From NCBI RefSeq assembly GCF_038005225.1, contig NZ_JBBOSU010000001.1, positions 484,001-548,000 on the forward strand: a DNA stretch of 64,000 nucleotides, read 5' to 3'. The notes beneath the pieces were generated by a model. The model worked only from the letters and a program-made list of their open reading frames with translations, did no database searches and was not told the origin of the DNA. The translations under genes and the position numbers were made by a program. Below, in pieces: positions 1 to 8,784 of the stretch. This DNA comes from Solibacillus sp. FSL K6-1523 (GTDB lineage: Bacteria > Bacillota > Bacilli > Bacillales_A > Planococcaceae). The number at the start of each line of letters is the position of its first letter. The stretch's first letter is position 1.

Positions 1-2
1 CA

Positions 3-353
3 CAAACGATTGAAAAGGAATTGCAAAAGGGGATTCGCGTATGGGGTGGGAAAATAGATGAGCAACTAATCGCTATTGTGAAAATTGACTCTCAAGACGA
101 TGGGCTCTATTTTTCCCGTCTTTCAGTTATTCCATCTATGCAAGGACACGGATATGCCGAGCAGTTTGTTCGCTTTATTGAAACGCAAGCCAAAATGGAA
201 GGGAAGCGTCAAGTCACTTGCAAAGTTCGAAGCAGTGAGGAAGGGAATATTCAATTGTACCGTCAACTTGGATTTGAAATAGTAGCAGAGGAAACGATTC
301 CAAATATTTTGGGACAAAAAATACAAACTGTTTCCATGCGAAAAGTAATATAA
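3..353 (+). CDS. GNAT-family N-acetyltransferase, 5' end outside window
   Basis: The frame is open to the left edge, so the start of this gene lies outside the window and about 116 residues are visible. The segment SMQGHGYAEQF fits the GNAT acetyl-CoA motif (Q-x-x-G-x-A), and LYRQLGFE is the usual C-terminal GNAT motif. By family, it should transfer an acetyl group from acetyl-CoA to an amine; the substrate cannot be read from sequence. It ends just before a hairpin terminator shared with the convergent alcohol dehydrogenase gene. Confidence 0.75.
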   Translation, partial: QTIEKELQKGIRVWGGKIDEQLIAIVKIDSQDDGLYFSRLSVIPSMQGHGYAEQFVRFIETQAKMEGKRQVTCKVRSSEEGNIQLYRQLGFEIVAEETIPNILGQKIQTVSMRKVI

Positions 354-354
354 A

Positions 355-391
355 AAAATGACTGGTAAATGAAATATTCACCAGTCATTTT
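355..391. terminator. Bidirectional intrinsic terminator
   Basis: A 12-bp perfect stem (AAAATGACTGGT at 355-366 with ACCAGTCATTTT at 380-391) has A-runs before it and T-runs after it. It lies between the convergent acetyltransferase and alcohol dehydrogenase genes and can serve both. Confidence 0.85.
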
Positions 392-402
392 AAAATATTC
401 TT

Positions 403-1512
403 TTAAGCTTTATACGTTTTGTCTAAAATTAAAATAGGTTTAATCGTTGAACCATTTTTAGAATCTGCAAATGCTTGTTCAATTTGATTGAATTCATAAA
501 ATTTCACCAGTTTATCTACCGGGAATTGACCATTTTTAAAGAATTGAACTAATTTTGGAATGATTAATTGTGGTACTGCGTCTCCTTCAATAACACCTTT
601 TAAAGTTTTTGCAGGACCAACGATGTCTGTGAACACGTTTAATGCTAAATCACGTGTACCAACAGCTACAGCAGCGATTTCACCTTTTACACGTAAAGAG
701 CGAATGCCGGCTAATATTACTTCTGGAACACCAGTAGTTTCTAATGCATAGTGAGCACCTTTACCAGTGATTTCAATAATACGTGTTATTACATCTTCTT
801 GTTTACTGTTAATTGTGTGTGTTGCACCTAGCTCTTTTGCTAATTCAAGACGACTGTCATGAATGTCTACAGCAATGATTGGGTAACATCCAGCGATTTT
901 TGCTGCCATCATACCTGATAAGCCTACCGCACCAGTACCGAATACAACAAAGCTTGAACCTGGTTCCGGTGTTAGTGAATTTAATACAGTTCCACTACCA
1001 GTTAGGATACCGCAGCCCAAAGGACCAAGATAGCGTAGGTCGATTTCTTTATCCACTTTAATGACATTACCTTCATCAACTGTTGCATAAGTAGCGAATG
1101 AAGATTGTCCGAAGAATTGAGATACATCTTGATCATTTTCTGTGTGAAGTGGCGTTTCACCATGTTTATTTTTACCACCGAAGTTTAGAGGAAGCAGGCT
1201 TTCACAGCCACCAGCGTTACCATCTAAGCAGTTATCGCAGTGACCGCAGTAAGTGAAGCCAAGTACAACATGGTCTCCTGGTTGAACGGTCGTTACATTT
1301 CCCCCAACTTTTTCTACAATACCAGAACCTTCGTGACCAAGTACTACTGGGTAAGGAACAGGTATCGATTTGTCTAAAATTGTTGCATCTGTATGACAAA
1401 CACCTGTTGCAACGATTTTCACAAGTACTTCATCAGACTTAGGTTCATCTAAAACCAAAGTTTGTTGCTCGAAATCCATGACACCTGTTGTTACCATTGC
1501 TTGAATTTTCAT
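403..1512 (-). CDS. Zinc-dependent alcohol dehydrogenase (MDR family)
   Basis: A 369-residue medium-chain dehydrogenase/reductase. The catalytic zinc site shows as GVCHTD and GHEGSG. The structural zinc lobe has four cysteines in CGHCDNCLDGNAGGC, and the NAD-binding Rossmann turn is GTGAVGL. The overall pattern resembles aryl/benzyl-alcohol and class-III-like dehydrogenases, which oxidise an alcohol to an aldehyde with NAD; the substrate is not determined. The start at 1512 follows TTTTTAGGAGGTATTCAC; the longer frame to 1614 has no ribosome site. A promoter is visible upstream. It is divergent from a TetR regulator at 1714, a common sign of local control. Confidence 0.88.
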   Translation of the reverse strand: MKIQAMVTTGVMDFEQQTLVLDEPKSDEVLVKIVATGVCHTDATILDKSIPVPYPVVLGHEGSGIVEKVGGNVTTVQPGDHVVLGFTYCGHCDNCLDGNAGGCESLLPLNFGGKNKHGETPLHTENDQDVSQFFGQSSFATYATVDEGNVIKVDKEIDLRYLGPLGCGILTGSGTVLNSLTPEPGSSFVVFGTGAVGLSGMMAAKIAGCYPIIAVDIHDSRLELAKELGATHTINSKQEDVITRIIEITGKGAHYALETTGVPEVILAGIRSLRVKGEIAAVAVGTRDLALNVFTDIVGPAKTLKGVIEGDAVPQLIIPKLVQFFKNGQFPVDKLVKFYEFNQIEQAFADSKNGSTIKPILILDKTYKA

Positions 1513-1585
1513 GTGAATACCTCCTAAAAATTGAAATGGAAAAATTCCGTCATCATAATAGTAATACCCGTTTAAGGATAATTTA

Positions 1586-1614
1586 ATTATAATTAACAGA
1601 AAATTCGTCTTCAA
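1586..1614 (-). promoter_or_regulatory. Predicted sigma-A promoter of the alcohol dehydrogenase gene
   Basis: On the minus strand TTGAAG (1614-1609) and TATAAT (1591-1586) are separated by 17 bp, upstream of the 1512 start. The box match is seen; its use is inferred. No clear palindromic TetR operator was found in the shared intergenic region. Confidence 0.55.
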
Positions 1615-1713
1615 TCATTAAAAAGTCAATTTTGTATAGGTTTCCACCAACTAATTGTATGATGTATTGGTATTCAACGTTATTGTAAAAATGTCTATTT
1701 GGGAGTGAAGTTG

Positions 1714-2310
1714 ATGGAAAAGAAGGAAGATCGTCGAATTGAACGGACTAAGGTTCAACTAAGGCAAACATTGAAAACACTTGTAGTAAAAAATGGATAT
1801 ACAAATGTACGTGTAAAGGATATCGTAGAAACGGCAAACTATAACCGAACGACTTTTTATGTGCATTATGATGGTAAGGATGAGCTTGCTGCCGAAATTA
1901 TCTCTCTCGAAATGAAAGAATTTGTACATGAATTTTGTAAACCAGTTCGAGATAATCCGATACTAGATTTACGTAAAATGGATGCTTCAGGTACGGACGT
2001 ATTTCATTATATTCAAGAGAATCAAAGCTTTTATGATTTACTTGTACTTGAAAATACGCTCCCAAATATTAATCAAGCCTTACTAGCAGAGCTACAAGAT
2101 ATATTTCAAAATCATATATATTATTTGGGGAATCAAGCTACTGAAATTAACGCACAATACTTTATTCATTATCGCTCATATGGGATATATGGATTTATTT
2201 TAGAATGGATTCGAAGTAATTATGATGCAGAACCAACAGAAATGGCAAAGCGGATTATTAATTTGTTACACTATCATTCTCCGTTTTTGTCTCAATTAAG
2301 TGATGAATAA
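1714..2310 (+). CDS. TetR/AcrR-family transcriptional regulator
   Basis: A 198-residue regulator with an N-terminal TetR helix-turn-helix: KDIVETANYNRTTFYVHYDGKDEL is the recognition region, with the TFYVHY signature, at about residues 35-60. The C-terminal helical part would bind a ligand or mediate dimerisation. The ATG at 1714 is preferred because GGGAG at 1701-1705 is 8 nt upstream; in-frame TTG codons at 1711 and 1699 are alternatives. Its head-to-head position with the alcohol dehydrogenase suggests that it regulates that gene and itself; this is inference from layout. Confidence 0.85.
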   Translation: MEKKEDRRIERTKVQLRQTLKTLVVKNGYTNVRVKDIVETANYNRTTFYVHYDGKDELAAEIISLEMKEFVHEFCKPVRDNPILDLRKMDASGTDVFHYIQENQSFYDLLVLENTLPNINQALLAELQDIFQNHIYYLGNQATEINAQYFIHYRSYGIYGFILEWIRSNYDAEPTEMAKRIINLLHYHSPFLSQLSDE

Positions 2311-2367
2311 AAAATAGGCGAAATTTATGCAAAGATGTAGCAAATATTTTGTCAGTAGAGTGTCTGG

Positions 2368-2409
2368 AAAAGTCCACTAGTGACGATTTAATGTATAAGT
2401 GGACTTTTT
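2368..2409. terminator. Terminator overlapping the 3' end of the EAL gene
   Basis: An 11-bp stem (AAAAGTCCACT at 2368-2378 with AGTGGACTTTT at 2398-2408) is followed by T-residues on the plus strand. Its right arm lies inside the last codons of the minus-strand EAL gene, whose stop codon sits in the loop. It can end transcription of both convergent genes. Confidence 0.75.
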
Positions 2410-3248
2410 GCATGTGCAAGTTTTTCTGCAGGACGTCCAAGTGCATAACCTTGTGCATAATGTACACCTGCCGATTGAATAAATTCGTATTCTTCCTTCG
2501 TTTCAATTCCTTCCGCTATGACTTTTGTTCCTGACTGAATCGCATAGTTTAAAATGACCATCAAAAGCTGCTGCTGTGTAGGATGCTCATTAATATTTTG
2601 AATGAGTGAGCGATCGAGCTTAATAAATTCGGGCTTCAAGTAAATGAGCGTTTTTAAACTGTTATAACCAGAGCCAACATCATCAACAGCGATGCGAAAG
2701 CCTTGTGAACGATAATGCGAAAGCACCCGTGAAAACTCTTCAAAATCCGTCACCGCACTGCGCTCCGTAAGTTCAAATACGACTTGCTCCGGTTCGATAT
2801 TTAAAGATTTTAAAAGCGCCAACGTTTCACCACTATGATAATTTTTGTCGAGTAAAATGTTCGGGTGGATGTTGAGAAACAGCGTGAATTGTTCATTCGG
2901 AAATGTTTGGTGAAGACGTTCATGATAGCGCAATAATGATAAATTTCGACAAAGGCATTCAAATAAAAAAACACGTTTCGTTTTGCCGACAAATTCGTAA
3001 AAAACATCAGGACTTTTAAATAGGTTTGTATGAAATGGGCGATTAAGTGCTTCAAAGGCAAAAGTTCCATTACTTTGCACATCCAAAATCGGTTGGAAAA
3101 GAGTCGTCATTTTTTGCTTGGCCATAATATTATTTAAAGAAAATAAGCGTGCTATATGTAAAATAGTTTTATTTTTTAACAGTAGTGATTTCATATAATA
3201 ACTTGGTGAATTTACCGTATTTGCTTCAATAGTTGCTGAAAGTTTCAA
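2388..3248 (-). CDS. EAL-domain cyclic-di-GMP phosphodiesterase
   Basis: A 286-residue protein with about 45 N-terminal residues of no recognised domain, followed by one EAL domain. The motifs of active enzymes are present: FEALNRP (EAL), LFLNIHP (Asn), VVFELTER (Glu), AVDDVGSGYNSL (a DDFGSG variant), FIKLDRSL (Lys), VIAEGIET (Glu) and AQGYALGRP (Gln). It should therefore hydrolyse c-di-GMP to pGpG. There is no GGDEF, PAS or membrane segment. The TTG at 3248 is the likely start, with a weak GAGCGGGTG site; the ATG codons at residues 18 and 42 are less well placed. A GGDEF-like protein lies at 50-51 kb, but no direct link is visible. Confidence 0.85.
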   Translation of the reverse strand: MKLSATIEANTVNSPSYYMKSLLLKNKTILHIARLFSLNNIMAKQKMTTLFQPILDVQSNGTFAFEALNRPFHTNLFKSPDVFYEFVGKTKRVFLFECLCRNLSLLRYHERLHQTFPNEQFTLFLNIHPNILLDKNYHSGETLALLKSLNIEPEQVVFELTERSAVTDFEEFSRVLSHYRSQGFRIAVDDVGSGYNSLKTLIYLKPEFIKLDRSLIQNINEHPTQQQLLMVILNYAIQSGTKVIAEGIETKEEYEFIQSAGVHYAQGYALGRPAEKLAHAKSPLIH

Positions 3249-3535
3249 TTGATTACACCCGCTCTTTATTTAAGTTAGTTCAATTATAAATGGTCATTGT
3301 AATTGTTATGTGAGATTTATGTAAAGAATTGTTTAACAATATGGAAAATATGAATAAATACAAGGAAATTAACAATTGCAAGTTAAGTTTGTAGGTTTTA
3401 AGAATTATTTTTGATAGTAAATTAGGTTTAAATGTGTATAAAAGGTGAATTTTTTACTGTACATACCGATATAAAAGTATATAGTTATAGTAAATTTGAA
3501 CGAAAAAATAAAGGGTAACAGGGTAGGTGAATACG

Positions 3536-4348
3536 ATGAAAATTTCGAGCTTATTGCATGGTTTCAATCCAGATTTAGAGGAAAGAAAACGCACAGTCCA
3601 GCGTAAAACCGTTGGAGATGCTTATAAAAAGCATGCTAAATATACAGATGCAAGTAAAAATCCAATGCTTCAAGCGCTTGAAAACTTATTGTCAGGGAAG
3701 ACAGAGAAAGACTTGCATAAGGCAGATGCAGCTGCACGCAAAGATACTCCGCAATCAGTTCTTAAAGAAAAATTACCACCTGAAGTAAATAAAGAAATCA
3801 ATCATTTAAAGCAAACGGAAAGAGAAGTTATTGCCCACGAAAATGCACATAAAGCAGCTGGCGCTGGTGTGACTGGTGGTATTAGCTATACGCACACAAA
3901 GGGTCCAGATGATCAGCGCTACATTACAGGTGGCGAAGTTTTGATTCAAATGCCAAGTGCCAGCGAATCGGATAGTACAATTTCTTTGCTTGAAAAAGTG
4001 CGTCAAGCAGCCTTAGCAGCTGCAGAGCCGTCCGCACAAGATTTACGTGTTGCAGCAAGTGCTTCCGCGCAAATCCAGCTAGTGCGTGCGGGGGAAAACG
4101 GCAAAACGCTTGAGGAAGAAGAGTTAGCTCCATTTGCAGAAGAGGATTTTGCATATGAAGTTCCAGAACGTTTCATAAGTGATTTTGCACGTGATCCACA
4201 GGAAGGAACGGTTTTCGGAAAAGAGTTAGAAAACCTTTTATATCAACGCACATATAATAAAGCAGTAGAAAAATATTCATCACATATTAATATGGTGAAA
4301 ATGGGCTATAATCCTTTCATTGAGCCTACTTTTTCACAATCAGCGTAA
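3536..4348 (+). CDS. SprA-related putative metalloprotease family protein
   Basis: A 270-residue cytosolic protein with no signal peptide. Its centre holds REVIAHENAHKAAGAGVTGG, in which HENAH fits the HExxH zinc-protease motif. It is followed by a Gly/Tyr-rich segment (YITGGEVLIQMP) and an alanine-rich helix (AALAAAEPSAQDLRVAASASAQIQ). This combination is typical of the SprA-related/putative metalloprotease family, for which protease activity is predicted but not well proven. The ATG at 3536 has AGGTG 6 nt upstream; the in-frame GTG at 3527 overlaps that site and is less likely. Confidence 0.7.
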   Translation: MKISSLLHGFNPDLEERKRTVQRKTVGDAYKKHAKYTDASKNPMLQALENLLSGKTEKDLHKADAAARKDTPQSVLKEKLPPEVNKEINHLKQTEREVIAHENAHKAAGAGVTGGISYTHTKGPDDQRYITGGEVLIQMPSASESDSTISLLEKVRQAALAAAEPSAQDLRVAASASAQIQLVRAGENGKTLEEEELAPFAEEDFAYEVPERFISDFARDPQEGTVFGKELENLLYQRTYNKAVEKYSSHINMVKMGYNPFIEPTFSQSA

Positions 4349-4361
4349 TACAGTAAAGCTT

Positions 4362-4390
4362 GCCCATTGAAGTGTCGGGTGGGCTTTTTA
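4362..4390 (+). terminator. Probable terminator of the SprA-related gene
   Basis: GCCCA (4362-4366) pairs with TGGGC (4380-4384), followed by TTTTTATTTT. The stem is short (5 bp), so confidence is moderate. Confidence 0.5.
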
Positions 4391-4434
4391 TTTTGATTCA
4401 GCTGAGTCAAAATAAGCCCCATTGGAATTGATTT
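4389..4434. repeat. Shortened relic of the ~130-bp three-hairpin repeat
   Basis: TTTTGATTCAGCTGAGTCAAAA is a near-perfect palindrome followed by ATAAGCCCC and then AATTGATT. The full copies at 14348 and 43153 have the same palindrome half (GATTCAGC), the same TTAA(T/G)CCC(T/C) junction after the first hairpin, and the same AATTGATT tail. This looks like a copy in which the loop and the two inner hairpins were lost. The relationship is inferred from short matches. Confidence 0.45.
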
Positions 4435-4497
4435 TACTAAAAATTCTAATTGTTTTTGTTATACTAGTTAAAAATGAAAAGGCAAAGGGTGTATAGG

Positions 4498-4989
4498 ATG
4501 GCAAAGAAACATGTGAAAACAAATGCAATTCGTTTGATTGAACAGCAAAAAATTGTGCATGAAGTATTTGAATATACGTCGGAAAATGGCGAGGCTGTTG
4601 ATGGTTTGACCGCCGCTAATAAAATTGGTCAGCCGGTTGAACGTGTGTACAAAACATTAATTGCAACGGCTGGAAAAGGGCAATATTTCGTATTTGTCAT
4701 TCCGGTAGCAGCTGAATTGAACTTAAAAGCTGCAGCAAAGGCGGTCGGGGAGAAGCGAATAGAAATGCTGGCAGTAAAAGAGTTGCTCGGTTTAACAGGT
4801 TATGTACGTGGCGGCTGTTCACCTGTTGGGATGAAAAAGCTGTTCCCAACATATATCGACGAAACAGCAAAGGCACTCGATTATTTTATCGTCAGTGCAG
4901 GGAAAATCGGCATGCAATTAAAGCTCGCGCCAACCGATTTAGCGAGTGTAACGAATGCCAAGTTTGCCCCGGTTATTATGAGTGAATAA
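4498..4989 (+). CDS. ybaK: Cys-tRNA(Pro)/Cys-tRNA(Cys) deacylase YbaK
   Basis: A 163-residue YbaK/EbsC-type editing protein. The family's catalytic lysine lies in VYKTLIA. The C-terminal half has the diagnostic [18 protein letters not shown]. By family, it hydrolyses Cys-tRNA(Pro) formed when prolyl-tRNA synthetase mischarges tRNA(Pro), and so protects translation. The ATG at 4498 is chosen because AAAGGGTG is about 6 nt upstream; the ATG at 4474 would add eight basic residues without a ribosome site. It is probably transcribed alone. Confidence 0.9.
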   Translation: MAKKHVKTNAIRLIEQQKIVHEVFEYTSENGEAVDGLTAANKIGQPVERVYKTLIATAGKGQYFVFVIPVAAELNLKAAAKAVGEKRIEMLAVKELLGLTGYVRGGCSPVGMKKLFPTYIDETAKALDYFIVSAGKIGMQLKLAPTDLASVTNAKFAPVIMSE

Positions 4990-5077
4990 TAGGTAAATTA
5001 GGGCGGTTCCCATTGCGTCCTCGCGTCAAATATTGTATAAAGGTAAAAAGTTCATAACTAGAGAGAGAAGGATTTAT

Positions 5078-5695
5078 GTGTCAAAGAAATTAAAATGGCA
5101 ATGGGGATGCTTCTTTGTTGGGTTGATGACCATGTCGCTCGGTATTACAATGACCATCAAAGGAAAGGCAGTAGGAACAGCTCCATGGGATGTCTTACAT
5201 ATTGGTTTATTTAAACAATTTGGCTTAACGATTGGTTCATGGTCGATTTTGACAGGACTATTTATCATTTGTGCCACTTCCATCTATTTAAAGCAGTTCC
5301 CAAAATTAGCGACGATTTTAAATATGCTTTTAATCGGTTCATTTATTGATTTATTTAACTGGTTATTGCCATCGACAAATGTGTTTGTGTTTGAACTGTT
5401 GTATTTTATTGCTGGCTTTTTTGTAATGAGCCTTGGCTGTGGAATGTATATTGCGGCGAGCTTGGGGGCCGGTCCACGCGATACGATCATGATGATTATT
5501 GCGAGCAGAGGCTATTCGGTCAAAACAGGACGTACAGTTATGGAAGTCATTGCCGCAATTGGTGGTTGGTTACTCGGTGGACCAGTAGGTTTTGGAACGG
5601 TTATTTTAGCGTTAGGAACAGGTTATGTTATTCAGCCTGCGTTAAGTTATTTTAAACAAAAGCTTGAACAAATTATCGGAGAGTCATTAATATGA
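5078..5695 (+). CDS. YczE/YyaS-type integral membrane protein
   Basis: A 205-residue membrane protein with about five hydrophobic segments. Small conserved patches such as GKAVGTAPWDVL and AASLGAGPRDTIM are typical of YczE/YyaS/YitT-like proteins, whose transport or regulatory role is not established. The GTG at 5078 is preferred, since AGAAGGA is about 6 nt upstream; the longer frame from 5033 adds an unsupported basic leader. It lies between ybaK and kbl on the same strand, but nothing shows that they share a transcript. Confidence 0.7.
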   Translation: MSKKLKWQWGCFFVGLMTMSLGITMTIKGKAVGTAPWDVLHIGLFKQFGLTIGSWSILTGLFIICATSIYLKQFPKLATILNMLLIGSFIDLFNWLLPSTNVFVFELLYFIAGFFVMSLGCGMYIAASLGAGPRDTIMMIIASRGYSVKTGRTVMEVIAAIGGWLLGGPVGFGTVILALGTGYVIQPALSYFKQKLEQIIGESLI

Positions 5696-5752
5696 AAAAA
5701 TTCAGACTATGCTAAAATGAAACTAATGTTGAAACGGAAAGGATGATCCAAC

Positions 5753-6943
5753 ATGTCAAACGTATTAACGACATTTTTAGATGAAAATTTAGACGCATTA
5801 CGCGCGCAAGGTTTATACAATGAAATCGATCCTGTTGAAGGTGCAAATGGCCCCATTATTCAAGTGCGCGGTCAGCAATTAATCAATTTATCATCAAATA
5901 ACTATTTAGGTTTAGCAACGAATGATGAGCTAAAGCAAATTGCTAAAAATACAATCGATACATATGGTGTCGGTGCAGGTGCTGTTCGTACAATTAACGG
6001 GACACTTGATTTACATGTAAAGCTTGAGGAAACATTAGCGAAATTCAAAGGCACAGAAGCAGCGATAAGTTATCAATCAGGCTTTAATTGCAATATGGCG
6101 GCAATTTCTGCAGTGATGGATAAAAATGATGCGATTTTATCGGATGAATTAAATCACGCTTCGATTATCGACGGCTGCCGTTTATCAAAAGCGAAAATTA
6201 TTCCGTTTGCCCATGCAGATATGGATGATTTACGTGCAAAAGCAAAGGCGGCACAGGAATCCGGTCTTTACAATAAAGTAATGGTCATTACAGATGGCGT
6301 TTTTTCAATGGATGGTGATATTGCGAAACTGCCTGAAATTGTAGAAATCGCAAAAGAGTTTGATTTAATTACGTATGTAGATGATGCACATGGTTCAGGG
6401 GTAACGGGTAAAGGTGCCGGAACAGTGAAGCATTTTGGACTGCAAAACGAAATAGATTTCCAAATTGGCACGCTGTCAAAAGCAATCGGTGTTGTTGGAG
6501 GCTATGTAGCGGGTAAGAAAAATTTAATCGACTGGTTAAAAGTTCGTTCTCGTCCATTTTTATTCTCAACAGCATTACCACCGGGCGATGTAGCAGCGAT
6601 TACACGCGCAGTGGAAATAATTATGGAATCAACTGAACTTCATGATCAGCTGTGGGAAAATGGTCATTATTTAAAAGAAGGTTTAGCTAAATTAGGCTTC
6701 AATATTGGTGCATCTGAAACACCGATTACACCGTGTATTATTGGGGATGAAAACTTAACGCAAACATTCTCGAAACGTTTAACAGAAGAGGGTGTTTATG
6801 CAAAATCAATCGTCTTCCCAACCGTTGCAAAAGGCACAGGTCGCGTGCGTAACATGCCAACTGCTGCCCACACGAAAAAAATGTTAGATGATGCACTGGC
6901 GATTTATGAAAAAGTAGGTCGTGAGTTAGGCGTTATTCAATAA
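5753..6943 (+). CDS. kbl: Glycine C-acetyltransferase (2-amino-3-ketobutyrate CoA ligase)
   Basis: A 396-residue alpha-oxoamine synthase of full family length. PLP-enzyme landmarks are SSNNYLGLA near the N-terminus, YVDDAHGSG (PLP Asp and His), [10 protein letters not shown] with the Schiff-base lysine, and [13 protein letters not shown] near the C-terminus. It converts 2-amino-3-oxobutyrate plus CoA to glycine and acetyl-CoA, the second step of threonine breakdown. The first-step enzyme, the SDR-type threonine dehydrogenase, lies 8 kb away at 14724. The two are often adjacent in other genomes, so the separation is notable. Ribosome site GGAAAGGATG precedes the ATG. Confidence 0.93.
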   Translation: MSNVLTTFLDENLDALRAQGLYNEIDPVEGANGPIIQVRGQQLINLSSNNYLGLATNDELKQIAKNTIDTYGVGAGAVRTINGTLDLHVKLEETLAKFKGTEAAISYQSGFNCNMAAISAVMDKNDAILSDELNHASIIDGCRLSKAKIIPFAHADMDDLRAKAKAAQESGLYNKVMVITDGVFSMDGDIAKLPEIVEIAKEFDLITYVDDAHGSGVTGKGAGTVKHFGLQNEIDFQIGTLSKAIGVVGGYVAGKKNLIDWLKVRSRPFLFSTALPPGDVAAITRAVEIIMESTELHDQLWENGHYLKEGLAKLGFNIGASETPITPCIIGDENLTQTFSKRLTEEGVYAKSIVFPTVAKGTGRVRNMPTAAHTKKMLDDALAIYEKVGRELGVIQ

Positions 6944-6950
6944 CGATAAG

Positions 6951-6988
6951 AAAAGCTAGAAACGGGAAAATGCGTTTCTAGCTTTTTT
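6951..6988. terminator. Terminator after kbl
   Basis: A perfect 14-bp stem (AAAAGCTAGAAACG at 6951-6964, CGTTTCTAGCTTTT at 6973-6986) is followed by T-residues. It separates kbl from the convergent aminotransferase gene. Confidence 0.92.
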
Positions 6989-7004
6989 TCTTCTATATAA
7001 GTTA

Positions 7005-8186
7005 CTAACGAGTTACACTTGGCGAAAATATCCCCAATTTTGCAACACGCCCCATCGCTTCACGCAAACGATCTTCTTCTACTAATAACCCAACGCGAAT
7101 ATAACCTTCTCCGTATTGCCCAAACCCATTGCCTGCTGCGACCGAAATATCAGCTTTATCGAGCAGTAAATCCGCAAATTCTTCACTCGTATAGCCGGTA
7201 GGTACAGGGAGCCATGCGAAGAACGAACCTTTTGGCGCGGTAATGTTCCACCCGATTTTATGTGCTTCTTCTACCAAAACATTGCGGCGTGCTTCATACA
7301 TCAAACGCAACTGATCAACGCATGTTTGCTCATCATTTAATGCGGCAGCTGCGGCGTGCTGAATTGCAGGGAATTGGCTGCAAAATAAATGATCTTGAAT
7401 AATGTTAATTGCTTCAATCATTTTTGCATTTCCAACAGCGAAGCCAATGCGCCATCCTGCCATATTATAAGATTTCGACAAAGTGTAAAGCTCGATTCCA
7501 ATGTCTTTTGCACCTTTTGCTTGTAGGAAGCTTGGTGGACGTTCACCATCAAAACCAATGGCACCGTATGCAAAATCATGGGCAACGGCAATATTATGTT
7601 CCTTTGCAAATTCCACGGTTTGTTCAAAAAAGTCCGTTGTTGCTGTACCACCTGTTGGATTGTTCGGATAGTTGATGTACATCAGTTTTGCACGCTCACA
7701 TACATCTGAACTTAGAGCTTCGTAATCGGGTAAAAATTGATTATCAGCAGTCAATGGCATCGTATCAAATTTTACATCTGCAAGCGCGACACCAGATAAA
7801 TAGTCAGGATAGCCTGGGTCAGGTAACAGCATATAATCACCCGCATTTAAAAGGGCAAGTGGCAATTCAACGAGCCCAATTTTAGTGCCACCTAAGATAG
7901 CCACTTCTGTATTCGGATCAATATCGACATCATATTCTCGCTTGTAAAAATCCGCAGCTGCTTGACGAAGCTCTGCAATTCCGCGGAATGGTGAATATTT
8001 ATGCGTCCCTGGATTTGTGACAGCAAGTTGTAACGCTTCAACGATATGATCAGGTGTCGGTTGGTCCGGGTTGCCTTGTCCTAAATTAATAACATCGCGC
8101 CCCTCTGCTAATGCGTCGTTCACTTTATTAACTAATGCGGCGAAAAATTGAGGAGGAAGTTGTTGTAGTTTTGTCGAAAATTCCAT
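7005..8186 (-). CDS. mtnE: Class I/II aminotransferase, MtnE (YkrV)-like
   Basis: A 393-residue fold-type I aminotransferase. Landmarks are VINLGQGNPDQPTPDHIV near the N-terminus, INYPNNPTGG (PLP Asn), AVAHDFAYGAIGFDG (PLP Asp/Tyr) and ELYTLSKSYNMAGWR, whose lysine binds PLP. The first motif and the C-terminal FAWLPVPTGYTSEEF closely resemble what I recall of B. subtilis MtnE. That enzyme transaminates 2-oxo-4-methylthiobutyrate to methionine in the salvage pathway. The ATG at 8186 follows AAAGGGTGATTGTAT; the TTG two codons earlier is an alternative. The matching omega-amidase gene mtnU is at 13391, beyond the S-layer gene. Confidence 0.82.
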   Translation of the reverse strand: MEFSTKLQQLPPQFFAALVNKVNDALAEGRDVINLGQGNPDQPTPDHIVEALQLAVTNPGTHKYSPFRGIAELRQAAADFYKREYDVDIDPNTEVAILGGTKIGLVELPLALLNAGDYMLLPDPGYPDYLSGVALADVKFDTMPLTADNQFLPDYEALSSDVCERAKLMYINYPNNPTGGTATTDFFEQTVEFAKEHNIAVAHDFAYGAIGFDGERPPSFLQAKGAKDIGIELYTLSKSYNMAGWRIGFAVGNAKMIEAINIIQDHLFCSQFPAIQHAAAAALNDEQTCVDQLRLMYEARRNVLVEEAHKIGWNITAPKGSFFAWLPVPTGYTSEEFADLLLDKADISVAAGNGFGQYGEGYIRVGLLVEEDRLREAMGRVAKLGIFSPSVTR

Positions 8187-8335
8187 ATACAATCACCCTT
8201 TTTCATAATATTGAGATAATCGTATGACTTTTGGTGGGTTAAGTAAAGTGAAGATTAAAATAAGTAATCGATAAATAATATTAAAAATCTAGATCAATAC
8301 CGAAATATATCGGATTTACCTTAAAGGGCAGGGAA

Positions 8336-8484
8336 ATCGGCTAGTAAATGATGAAGTTTGGCGAGTAAAACGTGGTTTCGCTAGTTTTCAATGTATTTTG
8401 ACTAATCTCGTTTGAAAGTTGGCTAGTTTTAACTGGTTAGTGGCTAGTTTACGAGGATATATGGCTAGTTACAGCAAAATTATA
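8336..8484 (+). repeat. Degenerate tandem array, 21-bp period, core TGGCTAGTT
   Basis: Seven copies of (G)GCTAGT-like cores have GCTAGT or its variants starting at 8340, 8361, 8380, 8401, 8422, 8443 and 8464. The steps are 21, 19, 21, 21, 21 and 21 bp. The intervening bases are not conserved. The array lies in the divergent intergenic region between mtnE and the S-layer gene. Arrays at 15757 and 63171 share the TGGC(T/G)A core and the period. Confidence 0.8.
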
Positions 8485-8784
8485 GGAAATTCCACACAAA
8501 AATCCGTCATCCCCCATGGTAGGTGGCGCAAAATACAGAAAGTTTTAGAAACAATAATTTAAAAGGAAAAACGTATTACTACAGTAGCTTATTTTATAAA
8601 GTCAAGTTCATGTTTTGGTAAAGAGCTAAAAATTACTATTTTTTTAACCCAGTTTTAACCTTTGCCATTTACATTTAAACGTGATGAATACAAATCTCTA
8701 CAAAGGAGCTATTATTACAAATTTAAAAGAATGTACAACACTAGAAAGAACCATTTTATCATTTTTAAGAAAGAGGGGATAATC
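8485..8784. other. Non-coding leader region of the S-layer gene
   Basis: This AT-rich region precedes the S-layer gene. I see no gene, no clear hairpin and no well-spaced promoter boxes. The upstream open frame from 8662 is in frame with the S-layer gene but is not supported as coding. Confidence 0.5.

Noticed and set aside
8336-8484. CRISPR array interpretation of the 21-bp repeats (also 14192, 15757, 63171)
   Set aside because: The repeated core is only about 7-11 bp, the spacers are about 10-12 bp, and there are no cas genes; the period is too short for any CRISPR type.
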